Assembly (NCBI RefSeq): GCF_044457565.1
Contig: NZ_JBITGZ010000004.1
Span: 1-64,000 of the forward strand
Direction: 5' to 3'
Source of the DNA: Kitasatospora sp044457565
Lineage (GTDB): Bacteria; Actinomycetota; Actinomycetes; Streptomycetales; Streptomycetaceae
DNA length: 64,000 bases
Position numbers and translations under genes: made by a program. Positions within the stretch are counted from its first letter, which is position 1. Every line of letters begins with the position of its first letter. This document shows positions 1-7,430 of the stretch, piece after piece. The notes below the pieces were generated by a model. The model was not told the origin of the DNA and did not search any database. It was given only the letters and a program-made list of their open reading frames with translations.

Positions 1-221
1 CCCCTGCCCGGGAGGGGCACCAGCAGGAGTTGACCGTAGTCCTGAAGGAGGATCGAGACGTCCCGGCCACCGATCGTACGCACCTCCTCCGCCACGAGCG
101 GGGCGATGAGCTGCGGCGGCATCTCGTGAGCCCGGTCCAGCAGCTGGCCCAGCAGCCGCTCACCGAAGCCCTCCGACCGGTCGGCCGCAGCCCTGCGGTT
201 CTCCCGTGCGGACTCCGCCAT
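1..221 (-). CDS. SpoIIE/PP2C-family protein phosphatase, N-terminus only
   Basis: Only the first 73 codons are inside the window; the gene runs off the left edge. The reverse strand reads from an ATG at 221, preceded by GAGG six bases upstream. The peptide contains RAHEMPPQLIAPLVAEE and then VSILLQDY, a stretch I recognise from the N-terminal sensor part of Streptomyces SpoIIE-type serine phosphatases that precedes the PP2C domain. These act on anti-sigma-factor antagonists. The catalytic domain is not visible, so the assignment rests on this N-terminal signature alone. Confidence 0.6.
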   Translation of the reverse strand, partial: MAESARENRRAAADRSEGFGERLLGQLLDRAHEMPPQLIAPLVAEEVRTIGGRDVSILLQDYGQLLLVPLPGR

Positions 222-506
222 GGGTACCTCGGTTCCCGCAGCAGCCCCTGTTCCTCTGAGGGCGCCTCGCCCCGGGCCCGCAAGGGTCCGCGAGCGCCTC
301 AGCTGCGTCTTCTCCGTCCCAGGATCGCACCGGCCCGCGCCCTGCGATACCCGGAGCAGGACGGATCTCGTCAGTCGTCCGGCTACAGCCGCGGCGGACC
401 ATGCGGTGGTATTCGTGCGCCCGGCGGGCCCGAATACGATATTCGCGGAGTATCCTGGAATGTACCGGGACAAACTCCCGGGAAGGACGATCACGAGGAG
501 GTACAT

Positions 507-587
507 ATGCAGATCGGCGAAGCAGGAGCCCTGATTCTGCGAATCGTGATCGCGAAATTCTCTCCCCGCCTTTTCGGTAGGGAATGA
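507..587 (+). CDS. Small ORF, 26 aa, strong ribosome binding site
   Basis: An ATG at 507 is preceded by GAGGAG at a good distance and opens a 26-residue frame beginning MQIGEAGALILRIVIAK and ending in an arginine-rich tail. The middle is hydrophobic with basic residues toward the end, compatible with a small membrane-associated peptide. A 7-bp inverted repeat (GTATTCG at 409-415, CGAATAC at 431-437) lies upstream. I recognise no family, and it could be fortuitous. The start signal is the only positive evidence. Confidence 0.3.
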   Translation: MQIGEAGALILRIVIAKFSPRLFGRE

Positions 588-665
588 AACGTGCCACGTA
601 AGGGGTGGGGGCGCAGGTACAAATCCTGTTGTTCAGATCAGCGTTTACGCAGGGCGTAGGTCGTT

Positions 666-693
666 TCCGCAGCAATGCGGAGGCGGCCTTTTT
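666..693 (+). terminator. Stem-loop with T-tract
   Basis: TCCGCA (666-671) pairs with TGCGGA (676-681) around a GCAA loop. Seven bases later a TTTTT run begins, followed by more T-rich sequence. It lies about 80 bp after the 26-aa small ORF and could terminate that transcript. The stem is short, so the call is tentative. Confidence 0.35.
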
Positions 694-963
694 GTTGTTC
701 CTTCGGCGCGCCGTGAGGCCCTTCGAGAGATCGACCACGGCGCACACTCCGCGGCCGGACGTCCAGGTGATTCCATCCTCGGGAACGGGTGGTCGGAGCG
801 GTACGGGAGTTCCGTAGAAGCAGTCAGCGTCACCTTCGAGTACGACCTGCATCCGAGCGGAGCACTGCGGATCCTGCGTGTCTCGGAGAACGGCCCCCAT
901 GTCGAACGGTTCTTCGGGCCCGGAGCATGGCTTTCAGCTCGCGGGCGCGTACCGCCGAAAGCG
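694..963 (+). pseudogene. Decayed coding fragment of unknown family
   Basis: One forward frame reads as plausible protein for about 80 codons, including GDSILGNGW, VSVTFEYDLHPSG and RILRVSENGPHVERFFGPG. It has no good start and runs straight into the IS701-like repeat at 972. It looks like the remnant of a gene cut by that insertion. I do not recognise the family. The stretch 588-690 holds nothing else I can support. Confidence 0.3.
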
Positions 964-971
964 GCTCCGAG

Positions 972-1135
972 TCCCGAGGCCCCGGCCGGGCGAACAGATG
1001 TCCGAAGCCCTCTCGTGAGAGCCGCCAACTCCTCGGCCCACTCGCCTATCTGCTCGGACGTCACATGAGCCAGCGTGACCACTCAACGACAGACCCGATC
1101 ACACGTCACGCGATCTCAGGCTGTAGTACGAGCAT
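972..1135 (-). mobile_element. IS701-family end fragment, copy 1
   Basis: This stretch is near-identical to 1818-1980. It carries the same 5' end of a transposase frame (VTSEQIGEWAEELAALTRGL on the minus strand) plus about 55 bp of sequence outside the start codon. A one-base change shifts the frame just after GL, and similarity stops after about 160 bp. It is therefore a dead fragment. It ends four bases from the stop codon of the 98-aa gene at 1140. Confidence 0.6.
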
Positions 1136-1139
1136 GCCG

Positions 1140-1436
1140 CTACGGAGCCGAATTGTCGACGATCTCGGCGATCTCCACGAACTCGATGGCTGGCGCGACG
1201 CCGTACAGACCGGTCACTCGCTCGCGCAACTCCTCGGAGAAGAACTGTTCCGCCTGCTCTTTCGAGTCCCAGACGTAGAAGTTGACCACCTGCCGCTGCT
1301 TCTCATCGAAGGTAAAGAACTTGAACCGCAAGCCTGGCATGCCTTCGAACATGCCCCGGGCGTTCTCGGCCACATTGGTTATCCGTGAGCGATCGAAGTC
1401 GCCGGTGTAGGAGAAGGTGACGGTGGCGCCGATCAT
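1140..1436 (-). CDS. Small dimeric alpha/beta-barrel (YdhR/ABM-like) protein, 98 aa
   Basis: The start ATG at 1436 has a GGGGAG Shine-Dalgarno sequence. The sequence (MIGATVTFSYTGDFD, then MPGLRFKFFTFDEKQRQVVNFYVWDS) has the beta-alpha-beta-beta layout of ferredoxin-like dimeric barrels such as YdhR and antibiotic-biosynthesis monooxygenase relatives. Many are small cofactor-free oxygenases or cyclases, but no catalytic residue can be assigned. It is intact and sits between two copies of an IS701-type end, so it may have been carried or bracketed by that element. Confidence 0.6.
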   Translation of the reverse strand: MIGATVTFSYTGDFDRSRITNVAENARGMFEGMPGLRFKFFTFDEKQRQVVNFYVWDSKEQAEQFFSEELRERVTGLYGVAPAIEFVEIAEIVDNSAP

Positions 1437-1486
1437 GGGTGCTCCCCGTGTCGATGGGTAAGATCACCTTGCCTCACCTAGAGACG

Positions 1487-1927
1487 CTACGCCCTTGCGC
1501 TCCGAACGGCCAGCTCGATCGGGTCTGTCGAGCCAACGTCACCGGTCACCCCGCAGTGCTGGTGGGCCATGCCCACCAACCTGGTCCCCTTCTTCTGTGC
1601 CTGGGTGTCGTCCAGTACCAGCGAGGACCGAGCGTCCCCGAGATGCTCGGCGACATACGCCCTGAGCTCGGACGACAGCTCCTCGACATCCCAGGACGCC
1701 TCACCCAGGAACCTCTGGATCCGGTGCGGGGTCGCATGGCCGGCCCGGGTCGACATCGTCCACGCGTTCTTGCGGCCCAGATCCGACAGCAGGCCCTCGG
1801 CCAGCTCGGCGAACACCTCCCGAGGCCCCGGCCGGGCGAACAGATGCCCGAGCCCTCTCGTGAGAGCCGCCAACTCCTCGGCCCACTCGCCTATCTGCTC
1901 GGACGTCACATCAACCAGCATGACCAC
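1487..1927 (-). pseudogene. IS701-family transposase, truncated
   Basis: The reverse frame begins MVMLVDVTSEQIGEWAEELA and continues through NAWTMSTRAGHATPHRIQRFL, SSELRAYVAEHLGDA, SLVLDDTQAQKKG and HQHCGVTGDVGS. These match the order of blocks at the N-terminus of IS701-family DDE transposases (a region of the form RAYV-EHLG, then V-D-(E/D)T-KKG). About 145 codons remain of the roughly 400 expected, and the D-D-E catalytic core is missing. The element is inactive. Confidence 0.7.
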
Positions 1928-1980
1928 TCAATGACAGACCCGATCACACGTCACGTGATCTGAGGCCGTAGTACGAGTAC
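1818..1980. repeat. IS701-like end repeat, copy 2
   Basis: Direct repeat of 972-1135, with a handful of differences. It includes the first codons of the transposase and the outer end, reading GTAGTACGAG at its right edge in both copies. Copy 2 is continuous with the longer transposase fragment and copy 1 is not. The two copies are in the same orientation, 680 bp apart, and flank the 98-aa gene. Confidence 0.65.
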
Positions 1981-2102
1981 TGACTGCAGGGCGCGATGCC
2001 CACAGGTGCCCGGGCCGGCCGGATCCGGCGCGCTCTACTCCAGGCACCGCCGGAGCTGACCACCCGCGCCGCCCGGGGCGTGGCGGTGCTGTCCCCGCCG
2101 CC

Positions 2103-2420
2103 ATGCCCCGGCGCTCCGGACGGTCGGGTGGCGCGGACGGGGGCGGATCCGCCGGGTCGGCGTGCCCGTTCGGCCGTACGGTCGTTGGACCGGATGTGCT
2201 CACGACTTCCCAGGCCGTGATCGGCCTCCCCGCGCCCCGGTCCCATGCGGAAACGGTTCCGCCGACGCTGCATCCACCGTTGTACGCCGAGCTGGTCCGG
2301 GACTGGCAGGCGTTCGGCCGCACCGCGCCCGGTGTGCCCGACCCGGAGTGGGATGCCCTGACCGGCACCCCGCAGGGTCGCAGTCCCGACACCGTGCGGC
2401 CCGCCGCGCACCGGACCTGA
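2103..2420 (+). other. Possible coding relic or short ORF, unassigned
   Basis: Between the IS fragment and the reductase gene there is about 550 bp without a convincing gene. The best candidate is a 105-codon forward frame whose second half (PPLYAELVRDWQAFGRTAPG, then DPEWDAL) looks protein-like, while its first half is low-complexity. There is no clear ribosome binding site. It may be a gene fragment. Confidence 0.22.
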
Positions 2421-2532
2421 ACCGCATTGTCGGTACCGGGCTCTATGTTCTCCTCCATCACCACCGCGGGGCGGTGACAGGTCCTCAGGGCCATGGCCGT
2501 GCTGCCGGAACGACGAAGAGGAACAGATCCCC

Positions 2533-3129
2533 ATGCGCATCGTAGTCAGCGAGTTCATCAGCCTGGACGGCGTCGTACAGGCACCGGGCGGGCCGGAGGA
2601 GGACACCGACGGTGGCTTCGCGCACGGTGGCTGGTCGCACCCCTTCTTCGATCCCGAGGTGGTGGGCGGTGCCTTCAACGAGGCGATGACGAAGGCCGAG
2701 GCGCTGCTGTTCGGGCGCCGCACCTGGCAGACGATGGCCGCTGCCTGGCCCGAGCGGGCGGGGGACCCGTTCGCCGACCGGATGAACGCCATCCCGAAGT
2801 ACGTCGTGTCCCGGACCTTGGGTGATGACGAGCTGGCATGGGACAACACCACGCGCATCCCCGGCGACGAGGCCGTCGCCCGTATCCGCGGCCTGCGCGA
2901 GAGCGACGGCGGCGACCTGCTGGTGATGGGGAGCCCCACGCTGGTGCGCGGCCTCCTCGGCGAGGGCCTGGTCGACGAACTCCGGCTCATCGTCATGCCG
3001 GTGCTGCTCGGCGGCGGCAAGACGATCTTCCCGGAGGACGGTGCGCTGCGCACGCTCGAACTGGTCTCGGTGGTCACCGGCAGCACGGGCGCGCAGGTGT
3101 GCACCTACCGGCCGGTCGCCAAGGGGTAG
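2533..3129 (+). CDS. Dihydrofolate-reductase-fold (RibD C-terminal-like) reductase
   Basis: A 198-aa protein beginning MRIVVSEFISLDGVVQAPGG, the standard opening of the bacterial DHFR/RibD-C family. Further markers are LLFGRRTWQTMAA, KYVVSRTL, GDLLVMGSPTLVRGLL and DELRLIVMPVLLGGGKTIF, in the family's usual order and over its usual length. Members bind NADPH; most actinobacterial paralogues have no known substrate and are not folate enzymes. It is transcribed alone. A decayed fragment of the same family sits at about 26.1-26.2 kb. Confidence 0.85.
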   Translation: MRIVVSEFISLDGVVQAPGGPEEDTDGGFAHGGWSHPFFDPEVVGGAFNEAMTKAEALLFGRRTWQTMAAAWPERAGDPFADRMNAIPKYVVSRTLGDDELAWDNTTRIPGDEAVARIRGLRESDGGDLLVMGSPTLVRGLLGEGLVDELRLIVMPVLLGGGKTIFPEDGALRTLELVSVVTGSTGAQVCTYRPVAKG

Positions 3130-3218
3130 GCCGGGCAGGCACCGGGCCGGCGTGCCCTGCGCATGGTTCGAGTGACGATCCCGACGGCCGGCCAGGGCGG
3201 TGGCGGCGGAGCGTCAGG

Positions 3219-3974
3219 TCAGGCTGACGCCCGGGGAGGCCGGTCCGTGGACGACCACCCCTGTTGCCGGAGCCGCTCGAAGCCGTCCAGGAGCAGGTCC
3301 AGCGCGAACTCGAACTCGAACTGGTCGTCGCAGCTGCGGCCCACCGTGGACTCCTGGTCGTGGGCCGCGGACAGGGCCAGCTCCGCGATGTGGGGGTACC
3401 TCGCGGCCATCTGACGGAGCATGGCGGCCTCGGCGTCCGGGACGGCTTCGGCGTCCGGGTCGGCGTCACGGTCGGCCTCGGCTGTGCCGGGGCTCGGTGA
3501 GTCGTCGAACAGTTCCTGGGTGAACCCCAGCAGTCGGCTGCCCAGGGCATGCATGACGTGATGCGTGAGGTCGACGGAGAGCCCGCCGGCCCGGAACGCT
3601 CCGATCATCGAGTCCAGGTACTCCAGTACGGCCGGCGTGGGGCTGGTCCGCGACTCGATCACCTGGGATGCCCAGCGGTGACGAAGGAGCACCTGCCGGG
3701 CCGAGAGGATCCGCCGACGTACGACGCCGTGCCAGTCGCTGTCGCGTACCGGAGGATCGATCTCACCGATGACGACGTCCACCATGCCGTCCAGGAGTTC
3801 TTCCTTGTTGGCCACGTGCTTGTAGAGCGCCATCGGCACGACGCCCAGCTCCTGGGCGAGCCTGCGCATACTGAGCGACTCGATGCCGCCCGCGTCGGCG
3901 AGCTCCACGGCCGCCCGCAGCACCCGCTCCCTGTTCAGGGGGATCCGGCGCGCGGCCTCCACCTGCCGAGTCAT
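3219..3974 (-). CDS. TetR-family repressor with TetR-type C-terminal domain
   Basis: The start is the ATG at 3974, with AGGAG upstream, giving 251 aa. The N-terminus holds the helix-turn-helix (VLRAAVELADAGGIESLSMR, then LAQELGVVPMALYKHVANKEELLDGM). The C-terminal half resembles the ligand domain of the classical tetracycline-repressor subgroup. It is transcribed divergently from a DUF4386 membrane protein. Two palindromic operators lie in the intergenic region, so it very probably represses that gene and itself. The inducer is unknown. Confidence 0.88.
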   Translation of the reverse strand: MTRQVEAARRIPLNRERVLRAAVELADAGGIESLSMRRLAQELGVVPMALYKHVANKEELLDGMVDVVIGEIDPPVRDSDWHGVVRRRILSARQVLLRHRWASQVIESRTSPTPAVLEYLDSMIGAFRAGGLSVDLTHHVMHALGSRLLGFTQELFDDSPSPGTAEADRDADPDAEAVPDAEAAMLRQMAARYPHIAELALSAAHDQESTVGRSCDDQFEFEFALDLLLDGFERLRQQGWSSTDRPPRASA

Positions 3975-4026
3975 CTCGCTCCTCTCCTGCCGGTCCCCGT
4001 GATCAGGCGACGACTGCGCTCCCACC

Positions 4027-4080
4027 TTGACGAGTGTACGGCGTACGCCTAGGGTAGCCGCAAGGTGTACGCCGTACACC
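4027..4080 (+). promoter_or_regulatory. Promoter of the DUF4386 gene with two TetR operators
   Basis: A -35 TTGACG (4027-4032) and -10 TAGGGT (4050-4055) are separated by 17 bp. The spacer holds an almost perfect dyad, GTGTACG-G-CGTACGC (4034-4048). A perfect 17-bp dyad, GGTGTACG-C-CGTACACC, follows at 4064-4080, over the expected transcription start. The arrangement predicts direct blockage of RNA polymerase by the divergent TetR protein. Confidence 0.75.
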
Positions 4081-4118
4081 TTGCGTGTGGGTGCGGGTGG
4101 GGTCGAGAGGATCCGAGG

Positions 4119-4847
4119 ATGAGTTCGGAGAGAAGGACCGCGATCGTCGCGGGCGTGTTGTTCCTGGTGACCGAGATCGCGGCGATCGCCGGGCTCGCTC
4201 TCTACCGCCCCGTGCTCGGCGGGGCGGTGGGCGTCCTTGCTCCCGGCGCCGACAGTCGGGCGTTCCTGGGCGCGTTGTGCGAGGTCGTCCTGGCGGCCGC
4301 GGTCGCCGGTACCGGGGTGGCGCTGTACCCGGTCGTCAAGCGACAGGGCGAGGGGATCGCGCTCGGGTACGTCTGCGGGCGGCTGCTGGAAGCGGCCGTG
4401 ATCGCGGTGGGCATCCTCAGCGTCCTGTCGGTCGTGACGCTGCGACAGGACCTGGCGGGAGCCGCGGGCGTCGACGCCGCCTCCTTCGCAGCCGCCGACC
4501 GGAGCCTGGTGGCCCTGCACGACTGGACGTTCCTGCTCGGCCCCAACATCGCCCTGGGCCTGAACACCGTGCTGCTGGCGTACCTGATGTACCGTTCGCG
4601 GCTGGTGCCGCGCTTCATCGCCGTGCTGGGTCTGGTCGGCGGGCCGCTGATCTGCGCTTCGGCGGTGGCCGTGATGTTCGGGCTCTACCGCCAGGTCTCC
4701 GTGCCGGGGTCGGCCGCGGCCCTTCCGGTGTTCGCGTGGGAGGTCTCGCTCGCCGTCTGGCTCCTGGCCAAGGGCTTCAAGCGGGCGCCGGCCGGCTCCG
4801 GAGCCGTCGCGCCGGCCGGTGGCCACCCCAGCCTCGCGGGGGCGTGA
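4119..4847 (+). CDS. DUF4386 integral membrane protein
   Basis: Starting at the ATG at 4119 (GAGAGG upstream) gives 242 aa with six or so hydrophobic segments. It begins RTAIVAGVLFLVTEIAAIAG and contains the YPVVKRQGEGIALGYVCGR, DWTFLLGPNIALGLNTVLL and RLVPRFIAVLGLVGGPL blocks typical of DUF4386 proteins. The molecular function of the family is unknown. It is under a promoter occupied by two TetR operators, so it is probably an inducible membrane response protein. Confidence 0.85.
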   Translation: MSSERRTAIVAGVLFLVTEIAAIAGLALYRPVLGGAVGVLAPGADSRAFLGALCEVVLAAAVAGTGVALYPVVKRQGEGIALGYVCGRLLEAAVIAVGILSVLSVVTLRQDLAGAAGVDAASFAAADRSLVALHDWTFLLGPNIALGLNTVLLAYLMYRSRLVPRFIAVLGLVGGPLICASAVAVMFGLYRQVSVPGSAAALPVFAWEVSLAVWLLAKGFKRAPAGSGAVAPAGGHPSLAGA

Positions 4848-4933
4848 CGATCCGGTGGGCCTGCCCCCCGCTGAGCTCGGCCCGGCGGTCCGGCGGCCCA
4901 CGCCGCCGGCCCGCCGGGGGCTCCCGGGCTCCG

Positions 4934-6286
4934 TCACCAGTCGGGGCGGCTCTCACCCTGCGGGGGCGTGAGAATCACCACGCGCAGATCGCGGTTCCCG
5001 TTGGGGGTCAGGATGTGCGAGACCACCTGGACGGGCGCGGGGGTGATGTGGGGGAGATTCAGGATGTAATGATGACTCTCCCGGGATTCCACCTCGATAG
5101 CGTCCTCCAGCAGGATGGAGGACGCCGCCGAGCTTTCGTTGAACGACGCCAGAATCGGATTCAGCACCGAATCCCCGGGGTTCTTCGACAGGGCCATCTT
5201 CAGCATTCCGAGATACACCAGCGCGTGACTCTCCCAGTCGTGCAGGACGACCCGGGCGCTGGTGTCCGTCAGGGCCCACCGGAGCAGATTGGCGTCCTCG
5301 CCGAGGAGATCCGGGAACCAGCGCTCCATCGCGTGGTTGCGGGAGAGGATGTTCCAGCGGGAGTCCGTCACATAGGCGGGATTCGGCTCGTGCCCGCGCA
5401 GCAGTTCCCTGATCCACGCCGGTACGGCGGGGCGGGCACGGTCCGGCGGCCGGGGTGTGGCGGCGGAGCCGCGCGGCAGCGCCGGGGAGGCGGTGGTGCT
5501 GGTGGCTCTCGTCTCCAGTCTCCGGTAGAGCGCCTGCAGGTGTTCGGAGGGGCGCACCCCCAGCAGGTCGGAGAGGATCTTGCGGAGGTTGTTGTACTCG
5601 TCGAGGGCCTCCAGGATGCGGCCCGAGGAGGCGAGCGTGGTCATCAGGATCTCCCAGAGGCGCTCCTGCAGGGGGTTCTGCGAGAGCTCGCGGCGGAGTC
5701 TGACGATCACGGACGGCGTGCCGAGCTCCTTCACGGCCAGCCGGCACCAGGCTTCGAGCGCGGTGCCCCGTTCTTCCCGCAGGGAGACGGACTCGTTGGT
5801 GAAGGGGTGCCCTTCGAGTCCGTCCAGCGCCGGGCCCTGCCACAGGTCCAGCGCGGCGGAGAGGGTCTCCAGCGCGGCGTGTTCGTCGCCGTTCTGCAGC
5901 AGGGTGCGCGACTTGCCGATCGCGCTGCGCCAGGCCCCGAGATCGGTCTGCTGCGACCCCAAGATGATTCGATATCCTCCCGGCTCGGTGCGGATGAGGT
6001 CCTTTCCGCCCGGGAGCCCCTGGCGGAGTTTCGAGATGATCTTGCGGATCTGGTCGATCGCGCTCTCCGGTTCACTGCCGCCCCAGGTCGATTCGATCAG
6101 GCGGTGATTGGGAATCACGTGGGGGGAGGCGAGTACCAGGTGCACGAGGACGCGTCTGGTGGCCTCTCCCCGGACGTGCACCGGTTTCCCGTTGACCCAG
6201 ATGCTCGGCACTCCGAGAAGTCTGACGTAGATCTTCGATGCCGCTGAAGGTGCGGTGTCGGCTTCTCTTGCGATCGATTCGATCAC
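4934..6286 (-). CDS. SARP-family activator fused to an MmyB-like ligand-binding domain
   Basis: A 450-aa protein. Residues about 18-105 form an OmpR-type winged helix (YVRLLGVPSIWVNGKPVHVR, NHRLIESTWG, IDQIRKIISKLRQGL, EPGGYRI). Residues about 110-255 form the bacterial transcriptional activator domain (ALDLWQGPAL, LREERGTALEAW, EALDEYNNLRKILSDLLGV). After a proline-rich linker, residues about 288-440 (GHEPNPAYVTDSRWNILSRN, NLLRWALTD, LVYLGMLKMALSKNPGD) match the PAS-like ligand-binding domain usually attached to XRE regulators of the MmyB type. SARPs activate pathway promoters. This one closes the downstream end of the sugar/aromatic cluster and is its likely activator, possibly switched by a small molecule. 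Confidence 0.85.
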   Translation of the reverse strand: MIESIAREADTAPSAASKIYVRLLGVPSIWVNGKPVHVRGEATRRVLVHLVLASPHVIPNHRLIESTWGGSEPESAIDQIRKIISKLRQGLPGGKDLIRTEPGGYRIILGSQQTDLGAWRSAIGKSRTLLQNGDEHAALETLSAALDLWQGPALDGLEGHPFTNESVSLREERGTALEAWCRLAVKELGTPSVIVRLRRELSQNPLQERLWEILMTTLASSGRILEALDEYNNLRKILSDLLGVRPSEHLQALYRRLETRATSTTASPALPRGSAATPRPPDRARPAVPAWIRELLRGHEPNPAYVTDSRWNILSRNHAMERWFPDLLGEDANLLRWALTDTSARVVLHDWESHALVYLGMLKMALSKNPGDSVLNPILASFNESSAASSILLEDAIEVESRESHHYILNLPHITPAPVQVVSHILTPNGNRDLRVVILTPPQGESRPDW

Positions 6287-6472
6287 TTACCCCTGACCCT
6301 CCGAGTGGATGGTAATGCAGGCATATTGATCCCCTAGTGGTTGATTCATCTTGCCTGCAGCACCCGGGGCGAGGAAAGCGGATAACGAGAGGCTGAGAAT
6401 TCCTCCACTGGCGGAGCATGTGGAACATTCGGAACTGGCGGAGCCGGCGGAGCGGGTGGAACCGGTGGATCG

Positions 6473-7321
6473 TCAGGCGAACAGGGCGGCGATCGCGTCC
6501 CGCTGGTCGGTGGTGAGCGGCGGTGCCGCGCCCGCGGCGACGTTGGCCGCCAGATGCGCGAGGTTCAGGGTGGCGGGAAGCGCGACCTGGACCCGCGTGT
6601 CGGACAGCGCCCAGCGGAGCAGCGCCTCGGGGGCGCTCGAACACCCCGTGGCGCGCAGTCTGCCCGGATCGGGGCTCCGGGAGAGCAGGCCGCCCTCGGC
6701 GAAGGGGCGCATCACCAGGACGCCGAGGCCCAACTCCTGGGCCAGCGGGAGGATGCGCGCCTCGACGGCGCGTTCGGCCGGGTTCAGCGGGATCTGGACG
6801 GTGTCGAGGACGCCGGTGCGCATGGCCGCCTCCAGGTCGGCGGCCGTGCCGCCGCCGAAGGCGTGATCGCGCCAGAAGGTGGCGCCGATCCGGCCGATCC
6901 GCCCGCGGTCGCGTTCGCGCCGGAGCCACTCCAGGTTGGCCCGCCAGCCGATCACATGGTGGAGCTGGAGGAGGTCGACCCGGCCGTCGAACAGGCGGAG
7001 TTGGGTCTCGAACTGGCGCCGTCCGCCGGAGGCGTCCTCGGACCAGATCTTCGTCGCGACGAAGGCGCGGGAGCGGTCGGCGCCGAGGGCGCGGCTGAGC
7101 ACCGCCTCGGCGCGGCCGTACACGGGGGCGGTGTCGAAGACTCGGATCCCGCTCTCCAGGGCGAGTTGCACCACCTCGCGGGCGAGGTGCTCGCGCTGCG
7201 GTGGCAGGTCGAACCGGCGCCAGGTGCCAAGTCCGACGCACGGGAGTTCGGGGCCGGAGGTCCCGAGCTGGCGAGCATCTAAGCTTGTTGTGTGCTCCTG
7301 TGATGATTCGGTAAAGTCCAT
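6473..7321 (-). CDS. Aldo/keto reductase
   Basis: Taking the ATG at 7321 gives 282 aa. The AKR catalytic tetrad is visible: D63 and Y68 (VFDTAPVYGRAE), K91 (FVATKIW) and H121 (DLLQLHH). The fold reads through a typical (beta/alpha)8 pattern of usual length. Such enzymes reduce ketones with NADPH; in deoxysugar clusters they may reduce keto-sugars, but the substrate here is not established. Codon 14 is TTA, which in Streptomyces requires the bldA tRNA. The predicted transcription start coincides with the ATG, so the message is probably leaderless. Confidence 0.85.
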   Translation of the reverse strand: MDFTESSQEHTTSLDARQLGTSGPELPCVGLGTWRRFDLPPQREHLAREVVQLALESGIRVFDTAPVYGRAEAVLSRALGADRSRAFVATKIWSEDASGGRRQFETQLRLFDGRVDLLQLHHVIGWRANLEWLRRERDRGRIGRIGATFWRDHAFGGGTAADLEAAMRTGVLDTVQIPLNPAERAVEARILPLAQELGLGVLVMRPFAEGGLLSRSPDPGRLRATGCSSAPEALLRWALSDTRVQVALPATLNLAHLAANVAAGAAPPLTTDQRDAIAALFA

Positions 7322-7327
7322 GGTCAA

Positions 7328-7370
7328 GTTCTACATCAACCGGTTAGTTTAATGCAACTGGTTGGTTTAG
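7328..7370 (-). promoter_or_regulatory. Promoter/operator upstream of the aldo/keto reductase
   Basis: On the reverse strand, -35 TTGCAT (7357-7352) and -10 TAGAAC (7333-7328) are 18 bp apart, seven bases before the ATG. The region contains two near-copies of AACYGGTTRGTTTA at 7338 and 7356. Sequence and layout (CCAGTTG-AT-AAAC, then GGTTGRTGTAGAACTT) match the exporter promoter at 18490-18540, indicating one regulator for both. Confidence 0.65.
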
Positions 7371-7430
7371 CGACGGGGGGCGGACGGGGTGACTCCCCGT
7401 CCGCCCCCTCGTCCGCCTCCTCGCGGTGCG

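Noticed and set aside
4085..6247. A 720-codon forward frame across the DUF4386 and SARP genes
   Set aside because: It runs through two genes in wrong frames and is low-complexity Arg/Gly/Ala sequence.
6316..6359. Inverted repeat TGCAGGCA/TGCCTGCA upstream of the SARP gene
   Set aside because: Perfect 8-bp arms but a 28-base gap and no second occurrence; it could be a SARP autoregulatory site or chance, so not listed as a feature.
6287..6360. A third copy of the TetR operator before the SARP gene (GTGGTTGATTC)
   Set aside because: Only the GGTTGAT core matches and the promoter hexamers are absent.
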